Shown: positions 1 through 5,284 of the stretch, in pieces
Layout: every line of letters begins with the position of its first letter
How positions within the stretch are numbered: position 1 is the stretch's first letter
Assembly (NCBI GenBank): GCA_030638105.1
Contig: DAOWFF010000001.1
Coordinates: 1 to 5,753, forward strand
Source of the DNA: an archaeon
GTDB lineage: Archaea > Nanobdellota > Nanobdellia > Pacearchaeales > GW2011-AR1
Length of the DNA stretch: 5,753 bases
Direction: 5' to 3'
Position numbers and translations under genes: made by a program
Notes under the pieces: model-generated
Told to the model about the DNA's origin: nothing
The model's database searches: none
The model's input: only the letters and a program-made list of their open reading frames with translations

Positions 1-759
1 AAAATACAAATAGAAAAAGCATTTATTCTGAAATCAATTAAACATTTAAAAAATAAAAATTCAAGCATTGCTTTTGTTTTGCCAATCTCTTTTTTTATTG
101 CGAATAAAAATAAAGAAACAAAAAAGATTATATTAAATACATTTTCAACAGTAATTATTTATCAAAATGACAAAAACTGGTTTGAAGAACCAATACCTTG
201 CTGTTTTGCTATCTTCGCAAATCTTGAGGAGTATAAGGATAAAATTTTATTGCTCTATGAAGACGGGAAAAATGTTGAAGAAATTATTAATAAAGAAAAA
301 CTACTAAAAGAAGAACTTATCCCAAAATCTTTTTTGTATAAAAAAAAGAATGGAAATGGGAACGGAAATTTTTCCTTGTCACAATATCTTTCTGAAAAAA
401 GAACGAAATGTGAAAAGGACTACAAAAATAATAATGTATCTGGGGCAAATATTTTGGAAAAAACAAAAATTCCAGAAAATAGAAACATTAAAAATTATGC
501 TTTGGCAGTTGTTCGTGTAGGAAATTCAAGTATAGGAAAAACAGGATTAATTAACATTAAAAAGGATATTTTAAATGACATGTTTTATGTCTTTTCGTTT
601 AAAGAAAAATACAACTCGAATAAAGAGTTAAAGGAAAAGATAGTTGTAGAAATAAACAAAAATCAAGAACACTTTAGAAATTTATCTGTTCGTATTGGGA
701 GCAAATCCATGAAGAAGAAAGATTTATTAGATTTTAGAGTTAATATTCAAGAACTTTAA
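1..759 (+). CDS. N6-adenine DNA methyltransferase, C-terminal part (5' truncated by window edge)
   Basis: The reading frame is open from base 1, giving 252 residues with the N-terminus outside the window; the internal TTG at 79 is not a credible start. The first 75 residues match the region after the NPPY catalytic motif of gamma-type N6-adenine methyltransferases: an amphipathic helix (EKAFILKSIKHLK), then a hydrophobic strand ending in SIAFVLPISFF, then a helix and the strand pair FEEPIPCCFAIFANL. The catalytic NPPY and SAM-binding motifs would lie upstream and cannot be seen. The C-terminal part (about 100-252) is lysine/asparagine-rich and contains VVRVGNSSIGKTGLINI (170-186), like the domain following the catalytic core in such enzymes, probably concerned with target recognition. 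The expected role is methylation of adenine in a specific DNA sequence as part of restriction-modification or another defence system. The DNA is markedly AT-rich compared with dnaG. The family call rests on remembered motif layout, not a search. Confidence 0.62.
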   Translation, partial: KIQIEKAFILKSIKHLKNKNSSIAFVLPISFFIANKNKETKKIILNTFSTVIIYQNDKNWFEEPIPCCFAIFANLEEYKDKILLLYEDGKNVEEIINKEKLLKEELIPKSFLYKKKNGNGNGNFSLSQYLSEKRTKCEKDYKNNNVSGANILEKTKIPENRNIKNYALAVVRVGNSSIGKTGLINIKKDILNDMFYVFSFKEKYNSNKELKEKIVVEINKNQEHFRNLSVRIGSKSMKKKDLLDFRVNIQEL

Positions 760-1372
760 TTAAATCATTCCTATGATTATTTGAAGCATGAGCAAGGGTT
801 AAAATTATCTCTTTAAGTTCTTCTTCACTTAAATTTAATTCCCCAAAACAACCACTTCCCAAAAGTTCATTTTCTTTAATATTTCCTTCCTTATTTTTTA
901 TTTTTAATGATTTAAAATCAAAAGGAACTAAAACATACATATGGGGATGAGATGTTACACCATAATCTCCTAACTTGAACGTTAATCTTACTTTTAATTT
1001 TGAAGATAAAACTTTTTCAAATGAATTGAAAACATCCACATATCGGTATATTTTAAACCCTTCAAATTCTGCTATCTCCTTTTCACTTGAGGATGTTGTT
1101 CTTCTTGAATATTCAGAATCTTCTGCAAATTTAATTATCTTCTGCAAAAATTTTATTAAATTTCCAATATTTTTCTTTTGAAAAAGTTTAGATAATAATT
1201 TTATTTCATTATTAGTTATCATCCATTCAACATAATATTCCTTATCTCTTATCGTTTTAGTAGGACTTGAAAAATGATTTCCGTTCTTATCTGCAATCCT
1301 TATTCCACCTTGAGAATAATGCAATGGCAAAATTATGATATTTCCATTTAATTTGGCTTTGGCTTTACTCAT
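740..1372 (-). CDS. Uncharacterised 210-aa protein convergent with the methyltransferase
   Basis: I do not recognise this family. The protein has no signal peptide or membrane segment and should be cytoplasmic. It has a basic N-terminus (MSKAKAKLNG), a short hydrophobic strand (NIIILPLHY, 11-19), a lysine-rich helical stretch (55-83), an acidic/aromatic segment EKEIAEFEGFKIYRY (97-111), a histidine-containing strand GVTSHPHMYVLVP (138-150), and a C-terminal helix with HASNNHRNDL (195-204). The start at 1372 is supported by a TATA-like box centred about 26 bp upstream, consistent with a leaderless mRNA. Its last 20 bp overlap the end of the methyltransferase gene, tail to tail. Convergent placement beside a DNA methyltransferase and equally low GC suggest it may be the partner (restriction or accessory) of that enzyme. 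No PD-(D/E)xK, HNH, GIY-YIG or phospholipase-D-like motif is evident, so this is only an inference from context. Confidence 0.75.
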   Translation of the reverse strand: MSKAKAKLNGNIIILPLHYSQGGIRIADKNGNHFSSPTKTIRDKEYYVEWMITNNEIKLLSKLFQKKNIGNLIKFLQKIIKFAEDSEYSRRTTSSSEKEIAEFEGFKIYRYVDVFNSFEKVLSSKLKVRLTFKLGDYGVTSHPHMYVLVPFDFKSLKIKNKEGNIKENELLGSGCFGELNLSEEELKEIILTLAHASNNHRNDLIKVLEY

Positions 1373-1392
1373 ATAATTTCAAAGAAAAGTAT

Positions 1393-1402
1393 GTTTTAAA
1401 AC
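1393..1402 (-). promoter_or_regulatory. TATA-like box for the 210-aa minus-strand gene
   Basis: The palindromic element GTTTTAAAAC is centred about 26 bp upstream of the ATG at 1372 read on the minus strand. This is the expected distance from an archaeal TATA box to the transcription start when the mRNA is leaderless. No Shine-Dalgarno sequence precedes the start codon, which fits that reading. Confidence 0.5.
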
Positions 1403-1440
1403 TTATCTACAAACCAACCATCTCAAACCCCGCTAAAACC

Positions 1441-1452
1441 AAAATATTTAAA
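1441..1452. promoter_or_regulatory. Second possible TATA element in the divergent intergenic region
   Basis: The segment AAAATATTTAAA resembles a TATA box in either orientation. On the plus strand it would start transcription near 1472, giving dnaG a leader of about 150 nt or making a short untranslated RNA. On the minus strand it would give the 210-aa gene a leader of about 50 nt. Random AT-rich DNA could also produce it. Between 1453 and 1560 I see only direct repeats of AAATATTA (1468-1475 and 1482-1489) and no open frame or convincing RNA structure. Confidence 0.25.
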
Positions 1453-1568
1453 AACCAATTATCGCATAAATATTAGTAGAGAAATATTATTGAATTATTT
1501 CACATCACAATCACATTTGCATGTTTGTAATTTCAGTAGACATTAATAAATATTTTTCTAACTTGCAG

Positions 1569-1580
1569 TTTATATAAATA
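1569..1580 (+). promoter_or_regulatory. TATA box of dnaG
   Basis: TTTATATAAATA is the best TATA match in the region. It predicts a transcription start near 1600, leaving an AT-rich leader of about 24 nt before the ATG at 1624. The leader has no recognisable Shine-Dalgarno sequence. Confidence 0.6.
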
Positions 1581-1584
1581 AACA

Positions 1585-1600
1585 GAAATCAATAGATTTC
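1585..1600 (+). repeat. Perfect 16-bp palindrome at the predicted dnaG transcription start
   Basis: GAAATC-AATA-GATTTC is a perfect 6-bp inverted repeat around a 4-nt spacer. It lies just downstream of the TATA box and ends at the predicted start of transcription. That is where archaeal repressors often bind, so it may be an operator. It lies mostly upstream of the predicted start, so an RNA hairpin is less likely unless transcription begins earlier. A 6-bp repeat in AT-rich DNA can arise by chance. Confidence 0.4.
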
Positions 1601-1623
1601 ACCAATTAAATAAATAAAATAAA

Positions 1624-2775
1624 ATGGCAAAAATAAGTCCTGTATCAATAAAATACATGATATATGCAAATTTTGAGGCAGAAGGTGCTTTGGAAAAACC
1701 TGATGTAATCGGAGCTTTGTTCGGGCAGACAGAGGGTTTGCTTGGAGCGGATTTGGAAATGCGGGAATTGCAGAAAGAAGGAAAACTCGGCAGAATTGAA
1801 GTTGAATTAGAAAGGAATCAAAAAAGAACTACTGGAGTTATAAAAATTCCCACAGCATTAGACCAGTCAGAAACAACATTGATTGCAGCAGCAGTAGAAA
1901 CAATAGAAAAAATCGGACCTTGCGATGCTCAGATTGAGGTTGAAAAAATTGAGGATGTTCGCGGAAACAAAAGAGATTACATTGTTGAAAGAGCGAAAAA
2001 ATTAATGATGGAAATTGAGGGCTCTACAGATTCAAGAGAAATTTCTAATGAAATAAAGGACTCTGCAAAAATGGCTGATGTTCAAAAATACGGGGAAGAC
2101 AAACTTCCGTGCGGGAACATTTCAGGAAAAGAAGTGATTGTGGTTGAAGGACGAGCAGATGTTCTAAATTTAATGAAAAATAATGTGCAGAATGTTATCG
2201 CTATGAACGGAACAAAACTTCCGGACTCAATTAAAAAACTGAGCCAAGAAAAAGAAATTACTTTGTTTGTTGACGGAGACAGGGGCGGGAAATTAATCGT
2301 CCAGAATGTTGTTGACAACGCCAATGTAAAATACATCACAACTGCTCCAGACGGAAAAGAAGTCGAGGAATTAACTGGCAAAGAAATTTTTATGAACCTG
2401 AGGAAAAAAGTTTCTGTTGAAGAATATTTTAGAAGGAACAAATCTAATTATAGAAATTTTGAAAAGCCAAGAGAGATAGTTAAAGAAATTGAATTAAGTG
2501 AAGACGACAAAGCCAAGCTTAAAAAACTTTCAGATGAAAATCAGGGAACTGGGAAGGCGATTATTTTGAATGAATCGTTAGAAGAAATAAAAAAGGTCTC
2601 AGTCAAAGGTCTTGGGGGAAGTTTGAGAAGAATCAAGGAAAAGCCGAAAGTGATTATAATTGACGGAACAGTAACCAGCTCAATAATTAAGGCCTCAGAA
2701 GAAGTCATGTGTCAAGCAATTGTTGCGAAAAATTTTGCGACAACAGAAACAAAAATTAAATTATTAAGTTTGTAA
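1624..2775 (+). CDS. dnaG: Archaeal DnaG (TOPRIM primase-like protein, exosome subunit)
   Basis: This is a 383-aa archaeal DnaG. The N-terminal archaeal-specific domain (about 1-165) opens with the typical SPVSIKYMIYANFEAEGALEKPDVIGALFGQTEGLLG region. The TOPRIM domain (about 168-250) carries the catalytic glutamate in VVEGRADVL (E175) and the metal-binding DxD in FVDGDRGGK (D217, D219), followed by APDGKEVEELTGKEI. The C-terminal domain (about 285-383) ends with VIIIDGTVTSSIIK and a short strand. All expected TOPRIM acidic residues are present, so the protein looks intact; it is slightly shorter than many homologues (about 400-450 aa). Archaeal DnaG is known mainly as a stable component of the RNA exosome, where it helps poly(A)-preferring RNA binding and links to Csl4. 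Primer synthesis has been reported in vitro, but the main replicative primase in archaea is PriS/PriL. It has its own TATA box and terminator, so it appears monocistronic. Its GC content is clearly higher than in the flanking genes. Confidence 0.96.
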   Translation: MAKISPVSIKYMIYANFEAEGALEKPDVIGALFGQTEGLLGADLEMRELQKEGKLGRIEVELERNQKRTTGVIKIPTALDQSETTLIAAAVETIEKIGPCDAQIEVEKIEDVRGNKRDYIVERAKKLMMEIEGSTDSREISNEIKDSAKMADVQKYGEDKLPCGNISGKEVIVVEGRADVLNLMKNNVQNVIAMNGTKLPDSIKKLSQEKEITLFVDGDRGGKLIVQNVVDNANVKYITTAPDGKEVEELTGKEIFMNLRKKVSVEEYFRRNKSNYRNFEKPREIVKEIELSEDDKAKLKKLSDENQGTGKAIILNESLEEIKKVSVKGLGGSLRRIKEKPKVIIIDGTVTSSIIKASEEVMCQAIVAKNFATTETKIKLLSL

Positions 2776-2813
2776 AAACCCGAGGCAAAAAGGTTTTGGG
2801 TTTTTTATTTTTT
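2774..2813 (+). terminator. Hairpin plus T-tract terminator after dnaG
   Basis: AAAAACCC (2774-2781) pairs perfectly with GGGTTTTT (2798-2805) around a 16-nt loop, and the second arm runs into TTTTTTATTTTTT (2801-2813). It overlaps the dnaG stop codon. In archaea the U-tract is the main termination signal; the stem may add to it or protect the 3' end. Confidence 0.72.
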
Positions 2814-2859
2814 CCTTCTAAACATTTGTTAATTGGATAGTAGTTACAGAATAGAAAAG

Positions 2860-2867
2860 TTTATAAA
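2860..2867 (+). promoter_or_regulatory. TATA box for the 170-aa HCGCPHP protein
   Basis: TTTATAAA is centred about 26 bp upstream of the ATG at 2890, so transcription would begin at or next to the start codon, giving a leaderless mRNA. The 11-mer AAAGTTTATAA (2856-2866) recurs exactly in the promoter of the surface-protein gene at 3514-3524, which supports it as a real BRE/TATA signal. Confidence 0.65.
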
Positions 2868-2889
2868 GATTGAATTTTATTTTATATTT

Positions 2890-3402
2890 ATGAAAAATCT
2901 TGCAGGCGTAAAGGAAGCAGACGAACATATTCAAGAAGAATTATATTTAGCTAGAATTGAACTTGTTCAAGAAGAACAAAACAAAGGTGAAGTTCCATAT
3001 TCTATTACTGGAAAACTCGGTGATTGGAAATTTAATCGTGCTTGGAATTATTGGATGGCATTTTCATCAGAAGGAAAGGGACTATTATTAAATGTTGCAA
3101 CAGAATTGCATGAAAGACAATATCCAATTATTGGTGAAAAACAACCAAAAAATTATGGCAAAGTAATTCGTGTTACAGGACATTGTGGTTGTCCACATCC
3201 AAGAGAATGGGCTTTCCCAACAAGGGAAGTTTTAAGAAAAGAATCTAAAAGAATTGGACAAGATTTAATGCGAACTTGTTATGGAGATCTTACTAAACTT
3301 TGTAATTCTGGCGAGGTTCAAGGAGATAGATTTGTAGATTCTTACCATATTGATAATCAAATTGGGTTAAACGAATTTGCTAGAGTTCTCAAAGAATTAT
3401 AA
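2890..3402 (+). CDS. Uncharacterised 170-aa protein with HCGCPHP motif
   Basis: I chose the ATG at 2890 (MKNLAGVKEA) over an upstream in-frame TTG at 2833 because the TATA box at 2860-2867 lies between them and fits a leaderless mRNA starting at 2890. The protein is soluble, with an acidic helical N-terminus (about 5-35). Next come an aromatic segment DWKFNRAWNYWMAF (45-58), a helix leading into LNVATELHE, the core KVIRVTGHCGCPHPREW (91-107), and the C-terminal YHIDNQIGLNEFARVLK (152-168). I recall similar uncharacterised proteins in phages, bacteria and DPANN archaea that combine an aromatic RAWYYW-like stretch, an IRVxGHCGCPxP core and a YHIDxxxGL end, but I cannot name a function. H98, C99, C101 and H103, perhaps with C130 and C138, could bind metal or form a catalytic cysteine site; that is inference. 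It sits alone between dnaG and the surface-protein gene with no operon partner. Confidence 0.85.
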   Translation: MKNLAGVKEADEHIQEELYLARIELVQEEQNKGEVPYSITGKLGDWKFNRAWNYWMAFSSEGKGLLLNVATELHERQYPIIGEKQPKNYGKVIRVTGHCGCPHPREWAFPTREVLRKESKRIGQDLMRTCYGDLTKLCNSGEVQGDRFVDSYHIDNQIGLNEFARVLKEL

Positions 3403-3445
3403 AATAAAAATTCTTGTCTCCTTAAAAACTCTTTTACAAAATATC

Positions 3446-3486
3446 AGTAACTAAATCACTAATTGTTACTTACAATTAGTTACTTG
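3446..3486. repeat. Nested, mutually exclusive inverted repeats upstream of the surface-protein promoter
   Basis: AGTAACTAA (3446-3454) is the perfect complement of TTAGTTACT (3476-3484). Inside it, CTAATTGT (3459-3466) perfectly pairs with ACAATTAG (3472-3479). AGTAAC (3446-3451) can also pair with GTTACT at 3465-3470. The core GTTACTT is directly repeated 14 bp apart (3465-3471 and 3479-3485). The arms share bases, so only some pairings can form at once. The element lies after the stop of the HCGCPHP gene and about 32 bp upstream of the next TATA box, so it could be an upstream regulator-binding site or a 3'-end structure of the preceding transcript. No long T-run follows it. Confidence 0.5.
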
Positions 3487-3517
3487 AAAATTACTATTTA
3501 TTGTTGTCACCATAAAG

Positions 3518-3525
3518 TTTATAAG
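3518..3525 (+). promoter_or_regulatory. TATA box of the surface-protein gene
   Basis: TTTATAAG lies within AAAGTTTATAA (3514-3524), the same 11-mer as in the promoter at 2856-2866. It predicts transcription from about 3547, giving a 5' UTR of roughly 36 nt before the ATG at 3583. No clear Shine-Dalgarno sequence is seen in that leader. Confidence 0.62.
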
Positions 3526-3542
3526 GGCAATAAATGTGAATA

Positions 3543-3571
3543 AATTACAGAAAACAAAGTTTTCTGCAATT
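3543..3571 (+). repeat. 29-nt imperfect hairpin at the start of the surface-protein 5' UTR
   Basis: CAGAAAAC (3548-3555) pairs perfectly with GTTTTCTG (3559-3566) over a 3-nt AAA loop. After one A/C mismatch (3547/3567), AATT (3543-3546) pairs with AATT (3568-3571). The predicted transcription start (about 3547) falls at the foot of the stem, so the mRNA would carry a hairpin at its very 5' end, leaving 11 unpaired A-rich bases before the start codon. Plausible roles are mRNA stabilisation of an abundant surface protein, translational control, or a dyad operator acting as DNA. The structure is seen; the role is inferred. Confidence 0.6.
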
Positions 3572-3582
3572 AAACATAAAAA

Positions 3583-4827
3583 ATGAAAATGAATGCAAAA
3601 AACCTTTTGGTTTCTTTTTTGGCAATTGCAAGTATTTTGCTTTTAGCAACTACTGTAAGTGCAGGTCAAATAACAACTGATTATGAGGTAACGATTGAAG
3701 GAATTATTGTTTTAAAAGAAGTTTCATCTAATGCGAGTTTTCCAAGCGATGTTAATGTTATTGCTGGTGAAACAATTACTGTAAAAGTTTATTTTACAGC
3801 AGACCATAATGATTCTGATGTTACAATGGAAGCAGAAATTGAGGGCGACAAAGTAGATGTTAGTTCTGTTACAAGTTCGTTTGATGTTATAGAAGGAAAA
3901 AGCTATAGAAAAGTATTAACTCTGAAAGTTCCTTATGAACTTAAAGATGAGCTTAGCGATAGTTTAACTTTGAATATTGAAATGGACGGTAAAGAATACA
4001 AAACAGAATTAGATGAAATTACTTTGGAAGTTCAAAGACCTTCATATAATGTTGACTTCAAGTCAATTAATGTTGCACAGACAATTGAAGCAGGGGAAAC
4101 TTTCCCAGTTGATGTTGTTTTGAAAAACATTGGTTACAACGACCTGAACGATTTGTATGTTACTGCAAGTATTCCTGCATTAGAGCTTGAAAAAACAGCT
4201 TATTTCGGGGACTTGGTTTCAGACGAATGGAACTCAGATGATGACGATGATGAGACAGACACTTGGAGCGGAAGAATTTATTTGGAAGTTCCTTACAATG
4301 CTGAAGCAGGCCTTTACGCACTTGAATTAATGGTTGAAAATGATGACGCAACTATAAGTGAAGTTAAACAAGTTATCGTAGAAAACGATTTTGAAGCGAG
4401 CGTAATTGTTAGTGCTTACAAAAAAACAGTTGCTGTTGGTGAAGATGCTGATTACAATTTATTGATTGTGAACCCAACTAACAAGTTGAAAGTTTACAAA
4501 GTTATCAGTGAATCAACTGACACAATTTCTTCAAATGCTGAGCAAAGTATTGTTGCTATTCCTGCTGGTTCAAGTAAGACAGTTAAAGTAACTGCCAACG
4601 CTGACTCTGAAGGAGAATACGATTTCAATATCAATGTATTTTCTGGAGACGAACTTGTTGACACAGTTACGCTTGGTCTGAACGCACAGGGAACATCAGT
4701 AACAAATCCAATTGTTATTTTGACAATTATTCTGGCAATAGTATTTTTAGTATTGTTAGTTGTTTTGATTGTCTTAGTTACAAAGAAACCGCAAAAATCT
4801 GAAGAATTCGGGGAAAGTTATTACTAA
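3583..4827 (+). CDS. Secreted, C-terminally membrane-anchored surface (putative S-layer-type) protein
   Basis: This is a 414-aa cell-surface protein. It has a Sec-type signal peptide: basic start MKMNAK, a hydrophobic core (about 8-24), and a likely cut after TTVSA (residue 27). The extracytoplasmic part (28-373) is rich in beta strands and acidic residues and looks like about three Ig-like or CARDB/COG1361-type modules (about 30-152, 153-268 and 269-368). Cues for these are VIAGETITVKVYF, IEAGETFPVDVVLKNIG, YNAEAGLYALELMVENDD and IPAGSSKTVKVTA. An acidic cluster of D and E (219-226) may bind cations. A C-terminal transmembrane helix (about 375-399) is followed by a short basic cytoplasmic tail ending in tyrosines. 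Proteins of this plan are annotated 'putative S-layer protein' in Pacearchaeota and Woesearchaeota and probably form part of the cell envelope. No enzyme motif is seen. The gene is monocistronic with its own promoter, leader hairpin and strong terminator. Confidence 0.85.
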   Translation: MKMNAKNLLVSFLAIASILLLATTVSAGQITTDYEVTIEGIIVLKEVSSNASFPSDVNVIAGETITVKVYFTADHNDSDVTMEAEIEGDKVDVSSVTSSFDVIEGKSYRKVLTLKVPYELKDELSDSLTLNIEMDGKEYKTELDEITLEVQRPSYNVDFKSINVAQTIEAGETFPVDVVLKNIGYNDLNDLYVTASIPALELEKTAYFGDLVSDEWNSDDDDDETDTWSGRIYLEVPYNAEAGLYALELMVENDDATISEVKQVIVENDFEASVIVSAYKKTVAVGEDADYNLLIVNPTNKLKVYKVISESTDTISSNAEQSIVAIPAGSSKTVKVTANADSEGEYDFNINVFSGDELVDTVTLGLNAQGTSVTNPIVILTIILAIVFLVLLVVLIVLVTKKPQKSEEFGESYY

Positions 4828-4833
4828 ATTTAA

Positions 4834-4883
4834 TTTTTTATTTTTTTTATTTTTTTTACTTTCTCCTTTCTTTTTTTTATTTT
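4834..4883 (+). terminator. Multi-run poly-T terminator after the surface-protein gene
   Basis: Starting seven bases after the stop codon there are five T-runs: T6 (4834-4839), T8 (4841-4848), T8 (4850-4857), T8 (4871-4878) and T4 (4880-4883), with a pyrimidine-only stretch between the third and fourth. There is no stem-loop. This matches archaeal U-tract-dependent termination, in which several U-runs act together (the aCPSF1/FttA pathway). It is the strongest such signal in the window and fits a highly transcribed gene. Confidence 0.78.
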
Positions 4884-4900
4884 AAAGACGAGGAAAAACA

Positions 4901-4920
4901 CATAAATCCTTAAAAAGAGG
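4901..4920 (+). promoter_or_regulatory. Promoter-proximal region of the small charged protein: TATA-like elements and GAGG
   Basis: Two TATA-like elements, CATAAAT (4901-4907) and CTTAAAAA (4909-4916), lie about 26 bp upstream of the ATGs at 4932 and 4938, each consistent with a leaderless start. GAGG (4917-4920) could act as a weak Shine-Dalgarno site for the ATG at 4932 with an 11-nt spacer, but it would then have to lie in a transcript that starts further upstream. The two signals compete, so the exact start is uncertain. Confidence 0.35.
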
Positions 4921-4931
4921 GATTGATAAGA

Positions 4932-5273
4932 ATGAGGATGGAAAACGAACAAGAAGCAGAACTTTCGTTGGAAGAAATGCTTACATTAGCTAGAAGAGTA
5001 GATAATTGGGAAAAACATCCTAGTGATGAACTTACTGGTTCATTAGAAAGATTGGATTTTAAAATAGGATATAAATTACCTGAATCTGGACTAAAAATGT
5101 ATCATTATGTTAATGTAAACCGCAGAGACATAAATATTGGAAGTTGTGAATCTAAAGAAGAACAAGTGCAAAAAAGAATTAGAGAATTATATGTAAGTGC
5201 GGAAACAAAGATTAGAGAAAATAAAGAAAGAGAAAAACTTGAAGCTTTAAAATATTCTAAATCTTTATTGTGA
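4932..5273 (+). CDS. Small charged protein of unknown function
   Basis: The product is about 113 aa, starting MRMENEQEAE from the ATG at 4932. The ATG at 4938 (111 aa) is equally possible, and an in-frame TTG at 4923 is less likely. The protein is soluble, with an acidic N-terminal helix (ELSLEEMLTLARRV) and a middle region that reads as strands (DELTGSLERLDFKIGYKL, then MYHYVNVNRRDINIGSC). A long, highly charged C-terminal helix from about residue 75 (EEQVQKRIRELYV...REKLEAL) could form a coiled coil. I know similar small proteins with a GSL-x-x-LDFKI core in DPANN archaea, but none with a function. It is convergent with the toxin gene, with 11 bp between stops, so it is not part of that operon. 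It stops with TGA. Confidence 0.75.
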   Translation: MRMENEQEAELSLEEMLTLARRVDNWEKHPSDELTGSLERLDFKIGYKLPESGLKMYHYVNVNRRDINIGSCESKEEQVQKRIRELYVSAETKIRENKEREKLEALKYSKSLL

Positions 5274-5284
5274 AAAACCTTGAA

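Noticed and set aside
79..81. A TTG start for the methyltransferase fragment
   Set aside because: The frame is open to base 1 and the upstream residues continue the helix and strand expected in the family, so the gene begins outside the window.
349..370. Short repeat encoding NGNGNGN in the methyltransferase
   Set aside because: It has only three units of a six-base motif inside a coding region, best read as a flexible linker and not a functional repeat array.
975..1181. A 68-aa plus-strand open frame opposite the 210-aa gene
   Set aside because: It lies wholly inside the better-supported minus-strand gene, has no promoter or ribosome site, and ends in a low-complexity phenylalanine run from the reverse of lysine codons.
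1470..1560. A possible C/D box RNA on the minus strand (GTGATGT and CTGA are present)
   Set aside because: The C-box-like sequence is imperfect, the CTGA lies on its wrong side, and no terminal stem or proper spacing is seen.
2082..2441. A 119-aa minus-strand open frame
   Set aside because: It is antisense to the TOPRIM domain of dnaG, which is clearly the coding strand; its Ser/Phe-rich composition is typical of a shadow frame.
2833..2889. An upstream TTG start adding 19 residues to the HCGCPHP protein
   Set aside because: The added residues are encoded across the TATA box at 2860-2867 and are unlike the soluble protein that follows; the ATG at 2890 fits the promoter distance.
4160..4351. 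A 63-aa minus-strand open frame
   Set aside because: It is antisense to the middle of the surface-protein gene, with no signals or recognisable motif.
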